Shown piece by piece: positions 1-5,184 of a stretch of 5,184 nt of DNA. Every line of letters starts with the position of its first letter. Position 1 is the stretch's first letter. The notes under the pieces are model-generated. The model did not search any database. It was not told where the DNA came from and was given only the letters and a program-made list of their open reading frames with translations. The position numbers and the translations under genes are program-made. This DNA is from Chloroflexota bacterium (lineage in GTDB: Bacteria > Chloroflexota > Limnocylindria > Limnocylindrales > CSP1-4). The DNA lies in NCBI GenBank assembly GCA_021812735.1, contig JAKAMV010000728.1:1-5184 (forward strand). Direction: 5' to 3'.

Positions 1-156
1 GACCTGCCTCGGCCCCGGGGCGCGGTCCAGGAGATCCGCTTCGAACCCCGGTTCCTCGAGCTCCACCACGACATCTGGGAGTCGCTCCGGAGCGAGGTGG
101 GGCGCGCCTACGCCCGCTCGGCCGCCGTCCCTGCGCCAGTGGGGAGCCAGGCATGA
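1..156 (+). CDS. ABC transporter ATP-binding protein, NitT/TauT class (C-terminal fragment)
   Basis: Partial gene: only the last 51 codons and a TGA stop at 154-156 are in the window, and the rest lies upstream. Frame 1 reads DLPRPRGAVQEIRF, then FLELHHDIWESLRSEVGRAY. The DLPRPR motif followed by a helix with an IWESLRSEV core is typical of the extreme C-terminus of ATPases of the SsuB/TauB/NrtD family. Walker and signature motifs are not in view, so this assignment rests on the tail and the context. The stop overlaps the permease start (ATGA), implying translational coupling and a stoichiometric importer. The protein would act on the cytoplasmic face of the membrane, hydrolysing ATP to power uptake. 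The final 12 or so residues (Ala, Val, Pro-rich) are probably a variable tail. Confidence 0.8.
   Translation, partial: DLPRPRGAVQEIRFEPRFLELHHDIWESLRSEVGRAYARSAAVPAPVGSQA
141..146 (+). promoter_or_regulatory. Ribosome binding site of the permease
   Basis: GGGGAG lies six bases upstream of the ATG at 153, inside the last codons of the ATPase gene. It supports ATG 153 as the permease start despite the overlap with the upstream stop codon. Confidence 0.6.
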
Positions 157-1061
157 CAACGGAAGATGCCAAGCTGAGCGCGCAGTCCGCCGTCTCTGCT
201 TCGGGCCCTGCAACCGACGATGCCGGTGCCGTCGCTGCGGAGGCCGTGCGCCGCCGCCGCCGGCGGCGCGTCCTCACCTACGCGGGCCGGCTGATCACCT
301 TCGCGCTGATCGTCGGCGGGTGGCAGCTGCTGACCGACGCCAAGATCGTCGACGCGTTCTTCTTCGGCTCGCCGGTCGGCATCGTGGGCCGCCTCGTCGA
401 CTGGGCCGAACACGGCACGGCCTACGGATCGCTCTGGGAGCAGATCTGGATCACGATCGAGGAGGCCCTGTTGGGGTTCCTCGCCGGGGTGGCGAGCGGC
501 GTCGTGTTCGGCGTCGCCCTCGGCGAGTTTCGGTACCTGGCCGACGTGCTCGGTCCCTACATCAAGGTCGTCAACGCCCTGCCGCGCATCGTCCTGGGCT
601 CGATCTTCATCATCTGGCTCGGCCTCGGGATGTCGTCGAAGGTGGTCCTGGCGGCCGTCCTGGTCTTCTTCGTGGTCTTCTTCAACGCCTTCCAGGGCGT
701 CCGCGACGTCGATCGCAACCTCGTCGCGAACGCACGGATCCTGGGGGCCTCCCGTCTGCAGATCACGCGGCACGTCGTGTTCCCATCCGCGCTGACCTGG
801 ATCATCGCGAGTCTCCACGTATCGCTCGGCTTCTCGATCATCGGGGCGATCGTCGGGGAGTTCCTCGGGGCGCAGCAGGGCCTCGGCCTGGTCATCGCCA
901 CGGCGCAGAACACGTTCGACGCCAACGGCGTGTTCGCGGCGATGCTCGTCATCGGCGTCCTTGCCCTCAGCGCCGAGGCGCTGATGGCCCAGCTGGAGCG
1001 TCGGCTGCTCTCCTGGCGGCCGCCGTCGTCCGCCGAGGTCGCCGACGCCGCGGTCGCGTAG
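153..1061 (+). CDS. ABC transporter permease, NitT/TauT (SsuC/TauC-like)
   Basis: A 302-residue inner-membrane permease of the binding-protein-dependent transport family (BPD_transp_1). Probable membrane segments lie near residues 41-60, 104-124, 145-159, 163-180, 213-238 and 259-280, the usual six of this family. The cytoplasmic coupling (EAA-type) loop is visible at about 192-215, with NARILGASRLQITRHVVFPS containing the conserved G198 and the hydrophobic/Pro end; it contacts the ATPase. The sequence GEFLGAQQGLGLVI (235-248) is also characteristic of SsuC/TauC relatives. The N-terminus carries a roughly 32-residue Ala/Ser-rich cytoplasmic extension ending in seven consecutive arginines (33-39) just before the first membrane helix, consistent with the positive-inside rule. 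The start overlaps the ATPase stop by four bases. The substrate is not identifiable: homologues carry nitrate, taurine, alkanesulfonates, pyrimidine precursors and other small molecules. Confidence 0.92.
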   Translation: MTTEDAKLSAQSAVSASGPATDDAGAVAAEAVRRRRRRRVLTYAGRLITFALIVGGWQLLTDAKIVDAFFFGSPVGIVGRLVDWAEHGTAYGSLWEQIWITIEEALLGFLAGVASGVVFGVALGEFRYLADVLGPYIKVVNALPRIVLGSIFIIWLGLGMSSKVVLAAVLVFFVVFFNAFQGVRDVDRNLVANARILGASRLQITRHVVFPSALTWIIASLHVSLGFSIIGAIVGEFLGAQQGLGLVIATAQNTFDANGVFAAMLVIGVLALSAEALMAQLERRLLSWRPPSSAEVADAAVA

Positions 1062-1095
1062 CACGCGGCGGGTGAGCCCGGCAACTCGTCAGGCC

Positions 1096-1110
1096 AGGAG
1101 AGGAGGAGGA
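1096..1110 (+). promoter_or_regulatory. Strong purine-rich ribosome binding site of the substrate-binding lipoprotein
   Basis: AGGAGAGGAGGAGGA ends four bases before the ATG at 1115 and contains several overlapping Shine-Dalgarno cores. It decides in favour of ATG 1115 over the in-frame ATG at 1136. It also fits the usual need for more binding protein than permease in an ABC operon. Confidence 0.75.
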
Positions 1111-1114
1111 GCAC

Positions 1115-2170
1115 ATGGATCGCGGGTCCCCCGTCATGCGACTGGTGTCGGGAGCGGCACTGCTCGCGCTCGTCGTCGGCATGGCGGCCTGCAGTGGCAG
1201 CACCTCCGCGTCCGCTGCCATGCCGACCGTCAGGCTCATGGTCGGCGGCATCGACAAGCAGATCTACCTGCCCTATCAGCTCGCCCAGGACCTGGGTTTC
1301 TACAAGAAGTACGGGGTCAACGTCGAGCTCAGCACCGAGCAGAACGGCGGCGTGGGCGCGGAGGACGCGATGGTCTCCGGCCAGGTGGACATGGCAGGCG
1401 CCTGGTACGTGCACACCATCGACTTCCAGCTGAAGGGCAAGGCCACCGTCGACGTGGTCCAGCTGAGCGGCGCCCCGGGAGAGCGCATCATGTGCGCCAA
1501 GGGGTCCAACGTGCAGAGCCCGGCCGACTGGGCGGGCAAGGCCGTGGGCGTGACGGATCTCGGCTCCGGCACCGACGATCTCACCCTGTACCTCGCCGCG
1601 CGGTACCACCTGACCACCCAGCAGTTCACACGGGTGGGCGTGGGCGCCGGGCAGACCCTGATCAGCGGCCTGGAGAACGGCAAGATCGTCTGCGGCATGA
1701 CGACGCAGCCGACCGTCAACGCGATCGAGAAGATGGGCGTGGGCTACTCCGCCATCGACCTCGCCACCACGGCCGGCACGCAGCAGTGGCTGGGCGGGAC
1801 CTGGCCGACTGCCTCGGTCATCGCCCGCACGGACTGGGTGGACACGCATCGTGACGCGGTGCAGCGCGTCGTGGACGCGCTGGTCGCGACGATGCACTGG
1901 ATCAGCACCCACAGCGCGGCGGACATCGCCAACAACATGCCCGCCAACTTCGTCTCCAACGCGCTCAGCACGAAGGACGAATACATCAGCGCCCTCGCAC
2001 AGGACAAGGGCCAGTTCCTGCCCGACGGCATGATGCCGGCCAACGGCCCGGAGACCGTGCTCGCCGTGGAGAAGCTCGCGGGCAAGGTCAACGGACCGGT
2101 CGACCTGAGCAAGACGTACGACATGTCGTTCGTCCAGGCGGCCAACAAGCTCGAAGGGTTCACGAAGTAA
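1115..2170 (+). CDS. ABC transporter substrate-binding lipoprotein, NMT1/SsuA-like
   Basis: A 351-residue periplasmic-type binding protein, anchored outside the cell membrane as a lipoprotein. The N-terminus has R9, a hydrophobic stretch (10-25) and a lipobox, MAAC, with the lipidated cysteine at 26. A short Ser/Ala linker (27-36) follows. The fold begins at about 38 with TVRLMVGGIDKQIYLPYQLA, then DLGFYKKYGVNVEL, the family signature in which an early loop touches ligand and a GFY/F-K-K-x-G helix follows. Further family features are the AEDAMVSGQVDMAG block (82-95), where the protein tests a ligand-dependent position, and the NVQSPADWAGKAVGV hinge region (132-146). Mature cysteines 127 and 193 could form a disulfide. 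It sits 53 bases after the permease with no terminator between, so it is probably in the same transcript. Length is normal. The ligand is unknown: nitrate, sulfonate, taurine or a thiamine-pyrimidine-like compound are all possible. Confidence 0.9.
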   Translation: MDRGSPVMRLVSGAALLALVVGMAACSGSTSASAAMPTVRLMVGGIDKQIYLPYQLAQDLGFYKKYGVNVELSTEQNGGVGAEDAMVSGQVDMAGAWYVHTIDFQLKGKATVDVVQLSGAPGERIMCAKGSNVQSPADWAGKAVGVTDLGSGTDDLTLYLAARYHLTTQQFTRVGVGAGQTLISGLENGKIVCGMTTQPTVNAIEKMGVGYSAIDLATTAGTQQWLGGTWPTASVIARTDWVDTHRDAVQRVVDALVATMHWISTHSAADIANNMPANFVSNALSTKDEYISALAQDKGQFLPDGMMPANGPETVLAVEKLAGKVNGPVDLSKTYDMSFVQAANKLEGFTK

Positions 2171-2176
2171 GGGTCA

Positions 2177-2214
2177 GGTCGGGTTCATCCGCGGCGCTGC
2201 GAGCGCACCCGACC
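2177..2214 (+). terminator. Candidate terminator hairpin after the ABC operon
   Basis: GGTCGGGT (2177-2184) pairs perfectly with ACCCGACC (2207-2214). Inside it GCGCT (2194-2198) pairs with AGCGC (2202-2206) around a three-base loop, leaving a nine-base bulge on the left side. It starts six bases after the lipoprotein stop codon. No T-run follows, which is common in high-GC bacteria, so termination is inferred from position and pairing. Confidence 0.5.
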
Positions 2215-2250
2215 GAGCGTCAGGCTTCGGGCTCTCCCTCCCTGTCAGGC

Positions 2251-2287
2251 ACGTGCGGCCAGCGGCAAGTCACCGCTGGCCGCACGT
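2251..2287. terminator. Perfect 15-bp inverted repeat, probable bidirectional terminator
   Basis: ACGTGCGGCCAGCGG (2251-2265) is exactly complementary to 2273-2287, with a seven-base loop (CAAGTCA on the plus strand). It lies between two converging genes, 80 bases after one stop and 70 bases after the other, so it can serve both strands. There is no T-run on either side. The pairing was read directly; the terminator role is inferred from location. Confidence 0.65.
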
Positions 2288-2307
2288 CGCTGTCGCCCGG
2301 CGCCGAT

Positions 2308-2331
2308 CCAGCGCCACGTGGAGGGCGCTGG
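2308..2331 (-). terminator. Candidate terminator hairpin after the histidine kinase gene
   Basis: CCAGCGCC (2308-2315) pairs perfectly with GGCGCTGG (2324-2331) around an eight-base loop. On the minus strand it begins 26 bases beyond the kinase stop. A run of seven C bases adjoins it on the plus strand (2332-2338). There is no T-run, so the role is inferred from position. Confidence 0.45.
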
Positions 2332-2357
2332 CCCCCCCAGGGTCAGGTCGCCGCTCC

Positions 2358-3776
2358 TCACCGCTCCGTACCCGGGAGCGGGATCCGGAGCCAGAACCGT
2401 GTGCCGCCCCCCTCGCGCGGCTCCGCACCAAGGGTGCCATGGTGCGCCCGCACCGCGGCAGCCGCCGTGGCCAGACCGAGCCCGACGCCCGGACCGGCCG
2501 CGTTCGGTCCGCGCTGGAACGGCTCGAAGAGATGTTCGCGGACCTGGTCGGGCAGGCCGGGGCCGCGATCGAGGACCTCGAGCAGGAGCACGCGGGCAGC
2601 GGTGTGGTCGGCTGCCGCGGTTGGACCGGCGAGTCCACCGGGGCGCCCGCTGCCCCCACCGCTGGCCGATCCCGTGGCCCACACCGGAGTCTCCTGCGTC
2701 TCCGCACGGACCTCCACCACTGCCCCGCGCGGACCGTACCGGATGGCGTTCACGAGCAGGTTCCCCACTGCCTGCTCGAGCCGTACCCGGTCGACCTCGA
2801 CGACCCCCTCGCCCGCGGTGACCTGCACCCGTACCTGTCGTTCGGCGGCGAGCGGCGCCGCACGGGCCACGACCGCGTCGAGCAGCGTGGCGACTGGCAC
2901 CGGTGCCCGAGCGAGGGTCCGGCCGTCGGGCTCGGCGGTGGCGAGTTCCAGCAACGCGGTGGCGAGATCGCCCAGGCGCACCGCGTCCGTGTGGGCGGCA
3001 CGAAGCGCGGCGCGGAGGGCCGCCGCGTCCGCGTCGGGACGGTCGGCGAGCTCGAGTTCGGCCCGCAAGGCCGCGAGAGGACTGCGCAGGTCGTGGGAGG
3101 CCGAGGCCACGAAGGTGCGCTGCGCCCGGACCCCGCGCTCCAGCCGGTCCAGCATGCCGTTGAGCGTGCGAGCCAGGCGGCCCAGCTCGTCGGCCGTGGC
3201 GGGCTCGGGCAGTCGCCGATCGAGGTCAGCCGTCCCGATGGCCGCTGCTTCCTGGGTGAGCGCCGCCACCGGGCGGAGCGCGCGGCCCGCCAGCCACCAG
3301 CCGCCAATCAGTGAGAGGAGGCCGGCAGCCAGGCCGACCCCCGTGAGGACAGCGGCCAGACTCGCCTGGTCTCGCTCGATGGGCGCCAGGCTGCTGCCCG
3401 CCACCACCAACCCGCCACCCGGCGCAGCCACGGCCCGCAGCACGTAGGTGACCCCGGCCTGGTGGGCCACGCGGCTGGTGCCCGGCGCGGGGAGCGGCAG
3501 CCCGGCCGGTGCGTCGGCGCTCGCGTCCACGAGATGCCCCGCGGCGTCGGTGATGATGGTGAAGACCCCCGGCGCGTCGATGTCGCCCTGCTGCAGGCCG
3601 ACCTGGCCGGTGTTCTCGAGGCTGGTGGCCACGTCTGCGGCCCGCGTCGCCAGTGTCTGGTCGAGCGACGCCCGGAGCGCCACTCCCGTCTGCCACCAGG
3701 CCAGGAGCCCGGCCAGCGCGAGCGTGGCGGCGATGGCTGCCGCGTAGCCCAGGGTCAGCTGGGCACGGATCGTCAC
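2358..3776 (-). CDS. Sensor histidine kinase (two-component system)
   Basis: A 472-residue membrane sensor kinase of the HAMP/HisKA class, which autophosphorylates and passes phosphate to the adjacent regulator. Domains in order: membrane helix about 9-28; extracytoplasmic sensor about 29-138 with no recognisable ligand site; second helix about 141-163; HAMP about 163-215; dimerisation and phosphoacceptor region with FVASASHDLRSPLAALR, His228 being the phosphorylated residue; HATPase domain with the N box QAVGNLLVNAIRYGP (N339, N343), DRGPG (D403), LFEPFQRG (417-423) and GVGLGLA (430-436). An insertion of about 30 Gly/Ala/Ser-rich residues (361-392) separates the N box from DRGPG. The start chosen is the GTG at 3776-3774, which overlaps the regulator stop as GTGA and begins MTIRAQLTLGY. 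The same frame is open upstream to 4004, but that stretch lies inside the regulator gene and looks like no known domain. The stimulus is unknown. Confidence 0.93.
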   Translation of the reverse strand: MTIRAQLTLGYAAAIAATLALAGLLAWWQTGVALRASLDQTLATRAADVATSLENTGQVGLQQGDIDAPGVFTIITDAAGHLVDASADAPAGLPLPAPGTSRVAHQAGVTYVLRAVAAPGGGLVVAGSSLAPIERDQASLAAVLTGVGLAAGLLSLIGGWWLAGRALRPVAALTQEAAAIGTADLDRRLPEPATADELGRLARTLNGMLDRLERGVRAQRTFVASASHDLRSPLAALRAELELADRPDADAAALRAALRAAHTDAVRLGDLATALLELATAEPDGRTLARAPVPVATLLDAVVARAAPLAAERQVRVQVTAGEGVVEVDRVRLEQAVGNLLVNAIRYGPRGAVVEVRAETQETPVWATGSASGGGSGRPGGLAGPTAAADHTAARVLLLEVLDRGPGLPDQVREHLFEPFQRGPNAAGPGVGLGLATAAAAVRAHHGTLGAEPREGGGTRFWLRIPLPGTER

Positions 3777-4543
3777 GGCTCGGGCTGACCGGTTCGACCG
3801 CCCAGGCCGCCGCCGGACATCGGCGGCGCCTTCGCGGGGGCTATCTTCGCCGCACGCTCGGCCGAGGTCTCCGGCGGCGAGCGGAGCACGTAGCCTGCGC
3901 CGCGCACGGTCTCCAGTCGCGGGATACCCGGCCGGGTGCCCAGGCGGACCCGGAGCGCCCGCACGTACACGTCGACGATGTTCGAGGTGCCCTCGTACGC
4001 CCACTCCCAGACGCGCTCGAGGATGGTGGTCCGGGAGACCACCTCGTCGGGATGGCGCATCAGGAACTCGAGCAGGGCGAACTGGCGGGATGACAGCGGC
4101 ACTTCCGCCCCACCCGCGACCACCCGGCGGGCTGCCGGGTCGAGCGTCAATGCGCCTATGGTCAGGGTCGTGGGGCGCTCGCTCGGGCCCCGGCGCGCGA
4201 GCGCCCGCAGCCGGGCCAGTAGCTCGACGAAGGCGAACGGTTTGACCAGGTAGTCATCGGCCCCCACGTCGAGCCCGCGGACCCGGTCCTCCACCGCGTC
4301 GCGCGCGGTGAGCATCAACACCGGCGTCCAGTTGCCAGCCGCGCGCAGTTCCGCGCAGAGGGAGAAGCCGTCTCCGTCGGGAAGCATGACGTCGAGCACC
4401 AGGACGTCGTAGGTGCCCTCCGCCGCCAGCCAGCGGGCGTCCTCGATGGTGGCGGCGGGATCGACCGCGTGGCCATCCGCGCGGAGCCCGCGCTGGAGCA
4501 GGCCACTCAGACGCACGTCGTCTTCCAGCAGCAGGAGCTTCAC
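3773..4543 (-). CDS. OmpR/PhoB-family response regulator
   Basis: A 256-residue DNA-binding regulator paired with the downstream kinase. The receiver domain (1-117) keeps every key residue: acidic pocket E7-D8-D9, phosphoacceptor D51 in VLVLDVMLPDGDGF, T79 in LMLTARD, and K101 in YLVKPF. A winged-helix domain (about 125-221) follows, with SSRQFALLEFLMRHPDEVVS, the recognition region NIVDVYVRALRVRL and the closing ETVRGAGYVL hairpin. About 35 further residues form an unusual Ala/Lys/Pro then Gly-rich tail. The start taken is the GTG at 4543-4541, because it gives the family's standard MKLLLLEDD opening. An in-frame ATG at 4588-4586 would add 15 residues without family resemblance (MHPPWRARHR...); neither start has a good ribosome binding site, so the start is unsettled. 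It is the first gene of the two-component operon. It would bind DNA as a phosphorylated dimer, with the divergent gap as its likeliest target. Confidence 0.93.
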   Translation of the reverse strand: MKLLLLEDDVRLSGLLQRGLRADGHAVDPAATIEDARWLAAEGTYDVLVLDVMLPDGDGFSLCAELRAAGNWTPVLMLTARDAVEDRVRGLDVGADDYLVKPFAFVELLARLRALARRGPSERPTTLTIGALTLDPAARRVVAGGAEVPLSSRQFALLEFLMRHPDEVVSRTTILERVWEWAYEGTSNIVDVYVRALRVRLGTRPGIPRLETVRGAGYVLRSPPETSAERAAKIAPAKAPPMSGGGLGGRTGQPEP

Positions 4544-4611
4544 CGGCGTTTGCGGGGCACGGTGCCGGGCGCGCCAGGGAGGGTGCATCGGACAGCGACC
4601 ATCACCGGCAC

Positions 4612-4617
4612 ATTCTG
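4612..4617 (-). promoter_or_regulatory. Possible -10 element of the two-component operon
   Basis: On the minus strand this reads CAGAAT, four of six matches to TATAAT, and lies just downstream of the paired TTCATC repeats. Transcription would start near 4605, giving a leader of about 60 bases to the GTG start, or about 17 to the alternative ATG. No convincing -35 is present, as expected for an activator-dependent promoter, but a six-base match in such DNA is weak evidence. Confidence 0.25.
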
Positions 4618-4626
4618 GGGCCGCAA

Positions 4627-4643
4627 GATGAACGCCGGATGAA
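4627..4643 (-). promoter_or_regulatory. 11-base-period direct repeat, candidate response-regulator binding site
   Basis: On the minus strand the site reads TTCATC-CGGCG-TTCATC; on the plus strand GATGAA occurs at 4627-4632 and 4638-4643. Two six-base half-sites on an 11-base pitch fall on one face of the helix, the layout that head-to-tail OmpR/PhoB-family dimers recognise. The units resemble the GTTCACC-type 11-base repeats known for Streptomyces PhoP, though that does not show a phosphate role here. The site lies between the divergent regulator and small-protein genes, upstream of both. Confidence 0.4.
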
Positions 4644-4664
4644 TCTGACCGGGGTCGGGATTCA
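4640..4664. repeat. Nested inverted repeat in the divergent intergenic region
   Basis: TGAATC (4640-4645) is complementary to GATTCA (4659-4664). Within the 13-base spacer, GACC (4647-4650) pairs with GGTC (4653-4656). It overlaps the right half-site of the direct repeat. It could be part of an operator, but the two arms are not symmetric around one centre. Confidence 0.3.
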
Positions 4665-4729
4665 CGTTCGCCTCATGGCGCGTCTGCCAGGCTGCGGGCA
4701 GCCACCGGGCAGCGGGCCCGGTCTCAGTC

Positions 4730-4735
4730 AAGGAG
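4730..4735 (+). promoter_or_regulatory. Ribosome binding site of the small secreted protein
   Basis: AAGGAG sits eight bases before the ATG at 4744. It selects this start over the in-frame ATG codons at 4639 and 4675, which lack such a site and would put 23 to 35 polar residues ahead of the signal peptide. Confidence 0.7.
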
Positions 4736-4743
4736 CGATCAGC

Positions 4744-5133
4744 ATGATCCTCGCACGTCTGCGCGGCGCGGCCCTGGCCGGTCCGGCCGTGCTGCTCCTG
4801 AGCGGCGCCGGCGTCGCGTTCGCCGGCAATTCCACGCCTGCCCCGGCCAAGATCGCGGCGGTGCCGGCGAGCAACCAGGCGGTGGTCTCCACCGCGCTCG
4901 GCGCGAGCGGCGCAACGACCAGCACCGGGGCCGACGTCCAGCAGGGCGACCAGGCCGCCCCCGACACGGCCGCGACAACCGCGGAGCAAGCCGGTGCGGA
5001 GGCTCCCGAGTCCGCGGTCGAGCCGGCCGACACGGCCGCGGAGAGCGCCACCTCGGGCGAGGCCGATGGCCCGGGCGGACACCAGGACGCGGCCGGCCAG
5101 AACGTCGATCACCAGTTCCAGGGCGAGGAGTAA
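4744..5133 (+). CDS. Small exported acidic protein of unknown function
   Basis: A 129-residue protein not assigned to any named family. Residues 1-27 form a clear Sec signal peptide: R5 and R7, a hydrophobic core (8-24), and AFA before G28, matching the AxA rule for signal peptidase I. The mature part of about 102 residues is rich in Ala, Thr, Gly and Gln, with 15 Asp/Glu against a single Lys and no Cys, so it is probably disordered and strongly acidic. Two blocks stand out from the Ala/Thr-rich filler: VQQGDQ (65-70), and a C-terminal block with DGPGGHQD (108-115) and NVDHQFQGEE (120-129). From memory, similar endings occur in small secreted proteins of other high-GC bacteria, but this could not be checked. 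It is divergent from the two-component operon and may be its target. Roles in the envelope, in sensing, or in binding cations through the acidic residues are possible, but none is shown. Confidence 0.8.
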   Translation: MILARLRGAALAGPAVLLLSGAGVAFAGNSTPAPAKIAAVPASNQAVVSTALGASGATTSTGADVQQGDQAAPDTAATTAEQAGAEAPESAVEPADTAAESATSGEADGPGGHQDAAGQNVDHQFQGEE

Positions 5134-5139
5134 GCCCCC

Positions 5140-5158
5140 GTCCGGCACGTGACCGGAC
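5140..5158 (+). terminator. Candidate terminator hairpin after the small secreted protein
   Basis: GTCCGG (5140-5145) pairs perfectly with CCGGAC (5153-5158) around the seven-base loop CACGTGA. It begins six bases after the stop codon. There is no T-run, so the stem and its position are the only evidence. Confidence 0.45.
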
Positions 5159-5184
5159 TCCATGACCGTGGCCGCCGGCCCGCC

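Larger units (their letters stand above)
2170..2350 (+). repeat. 12-base direct repeat flanking the convergent hairpins
   Basis: AGGGTCAGGTCG occurs at 2170-2181, on the last base of the lipoprotein stop, and again at 2339-2350, just beyond the kinase stop. The copies are 169 bases apart and bracket all three hairpins. No transposase or integrase is nearby and the segment between holds no gene, so this may be chance or a trace of an old insertion or duplication. Confidence 0.4.

Noticed and set aside
557..1912. A 451-codon open frame on the minus strand across the permease and lipoprotein genes
   Set aside because: It runs antisense to two well-supported genes, is rich in Arg/His/Ala without any domain, and is the usual shadow of high-GC coding DNA.
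2253..3447. Long plus-strand open frames opposite the histidine kinase
   Set aside because: The kinase on the minus strand has all its motifs in order. The opposite frames give Arg/Pro/Ser-rich text with no domain and no good ribosome binding site.
3777..4004. A 76-residue N-terminal extension of the histidine kinase
   Set aside because: It lies wholly inside the response regulator gene in another frame, has no domain, and would push the first membrane helix away from the N-terminus; the GTGA overlap start is far more natural.
4639..4743. A 35-residue N-terminal extension of the small secreted protein
   Set aside because: It would bury the signal peptide inside the protein and overlap the candidate operator; AAGGAG sits at the right distance from ATG 4744 instead.
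4540..5163. A 207-codon minus-strand frame opposite the small secreted protein
   Set aside because: It is antisense to a gene with a clear signal peptide and ribosome binding site, and its translation has no recognisable domain.
5162..5184. Possible start of another plus-strand gene (ATG at 5162)
   Set aside because: Only seven codons are visible and there is no ribosome binding site upstream, so it cannot be supported.
1..5184. tRNA, rRNA, CRISPR arrays, riboswitches, insertion sequences and toxin-antitoxin genes
   Set aside because: I looked for them on both strands and saw no cloverleaf, spaced repeat array, transposase motif or known leader structure.

Overview
The window is very GC-rich. 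Its compact genes, GTG starts, lipoprotein substrate-binding protein and MprB/CutS-style histidine kinase suggest a high-GC bacterium of the Actinomycetota, or a similar lineage such as Chloroflexota or Dormibacterota. That placement is an inference from composition and protein style; no marker gene is present.

Left half, plus strand (1-2170): the 3' end of an ABC transporter operon of the nitrate/sulfonate/taurine (NitT/TauT) class. It holds the tail of the ATPase, a membrane permease that overlaps it by ATGA, and a substrate-binding lipoprotein 53 bases further on with a very strong ribosome binding site. Together they would form a complete importer: the lipoprotein captures a small molecule outside the membrane, the permease forms the channel and the ATPase drives it. 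The substrate cannot be read from the sequence.

Middle (2171-2357): a 187-base gap between converging genes. It contains three inverted repeats able to form strong hairpins, and a 12-base direct repeat. It most likely ends transcription from both sides.

Right half (2358-4543, minus strand): a two-component system, with an OmpR/PhoB-type response regulator followed by a membrane sensor histidine kinase, overlapping by GTGA. All key phosphotransfer residues are present. The kinase has a Gly/Ala-rich insertion in its ATPase domain, and the regulator has a low-complexity C-terminal tail.

Right end, plus strand (4744-5133): divergent from the two-component operon across a 200-base gap lies a small exported, highly acidic protein of unknown function, followed by a hairpin. 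The divergent gap carries an 11-base-period direct repeat (TTCATC-N5-TTCATC on the minus strand), the layout expected for an OmpR-family regulator site. The working model is that the two-component system regulates itself, the small secreted protein, or both.

Most of the window is ordinary. The most interesting part is the small secreted protein with its distinctive C-terminal block, paired with the two-component system.
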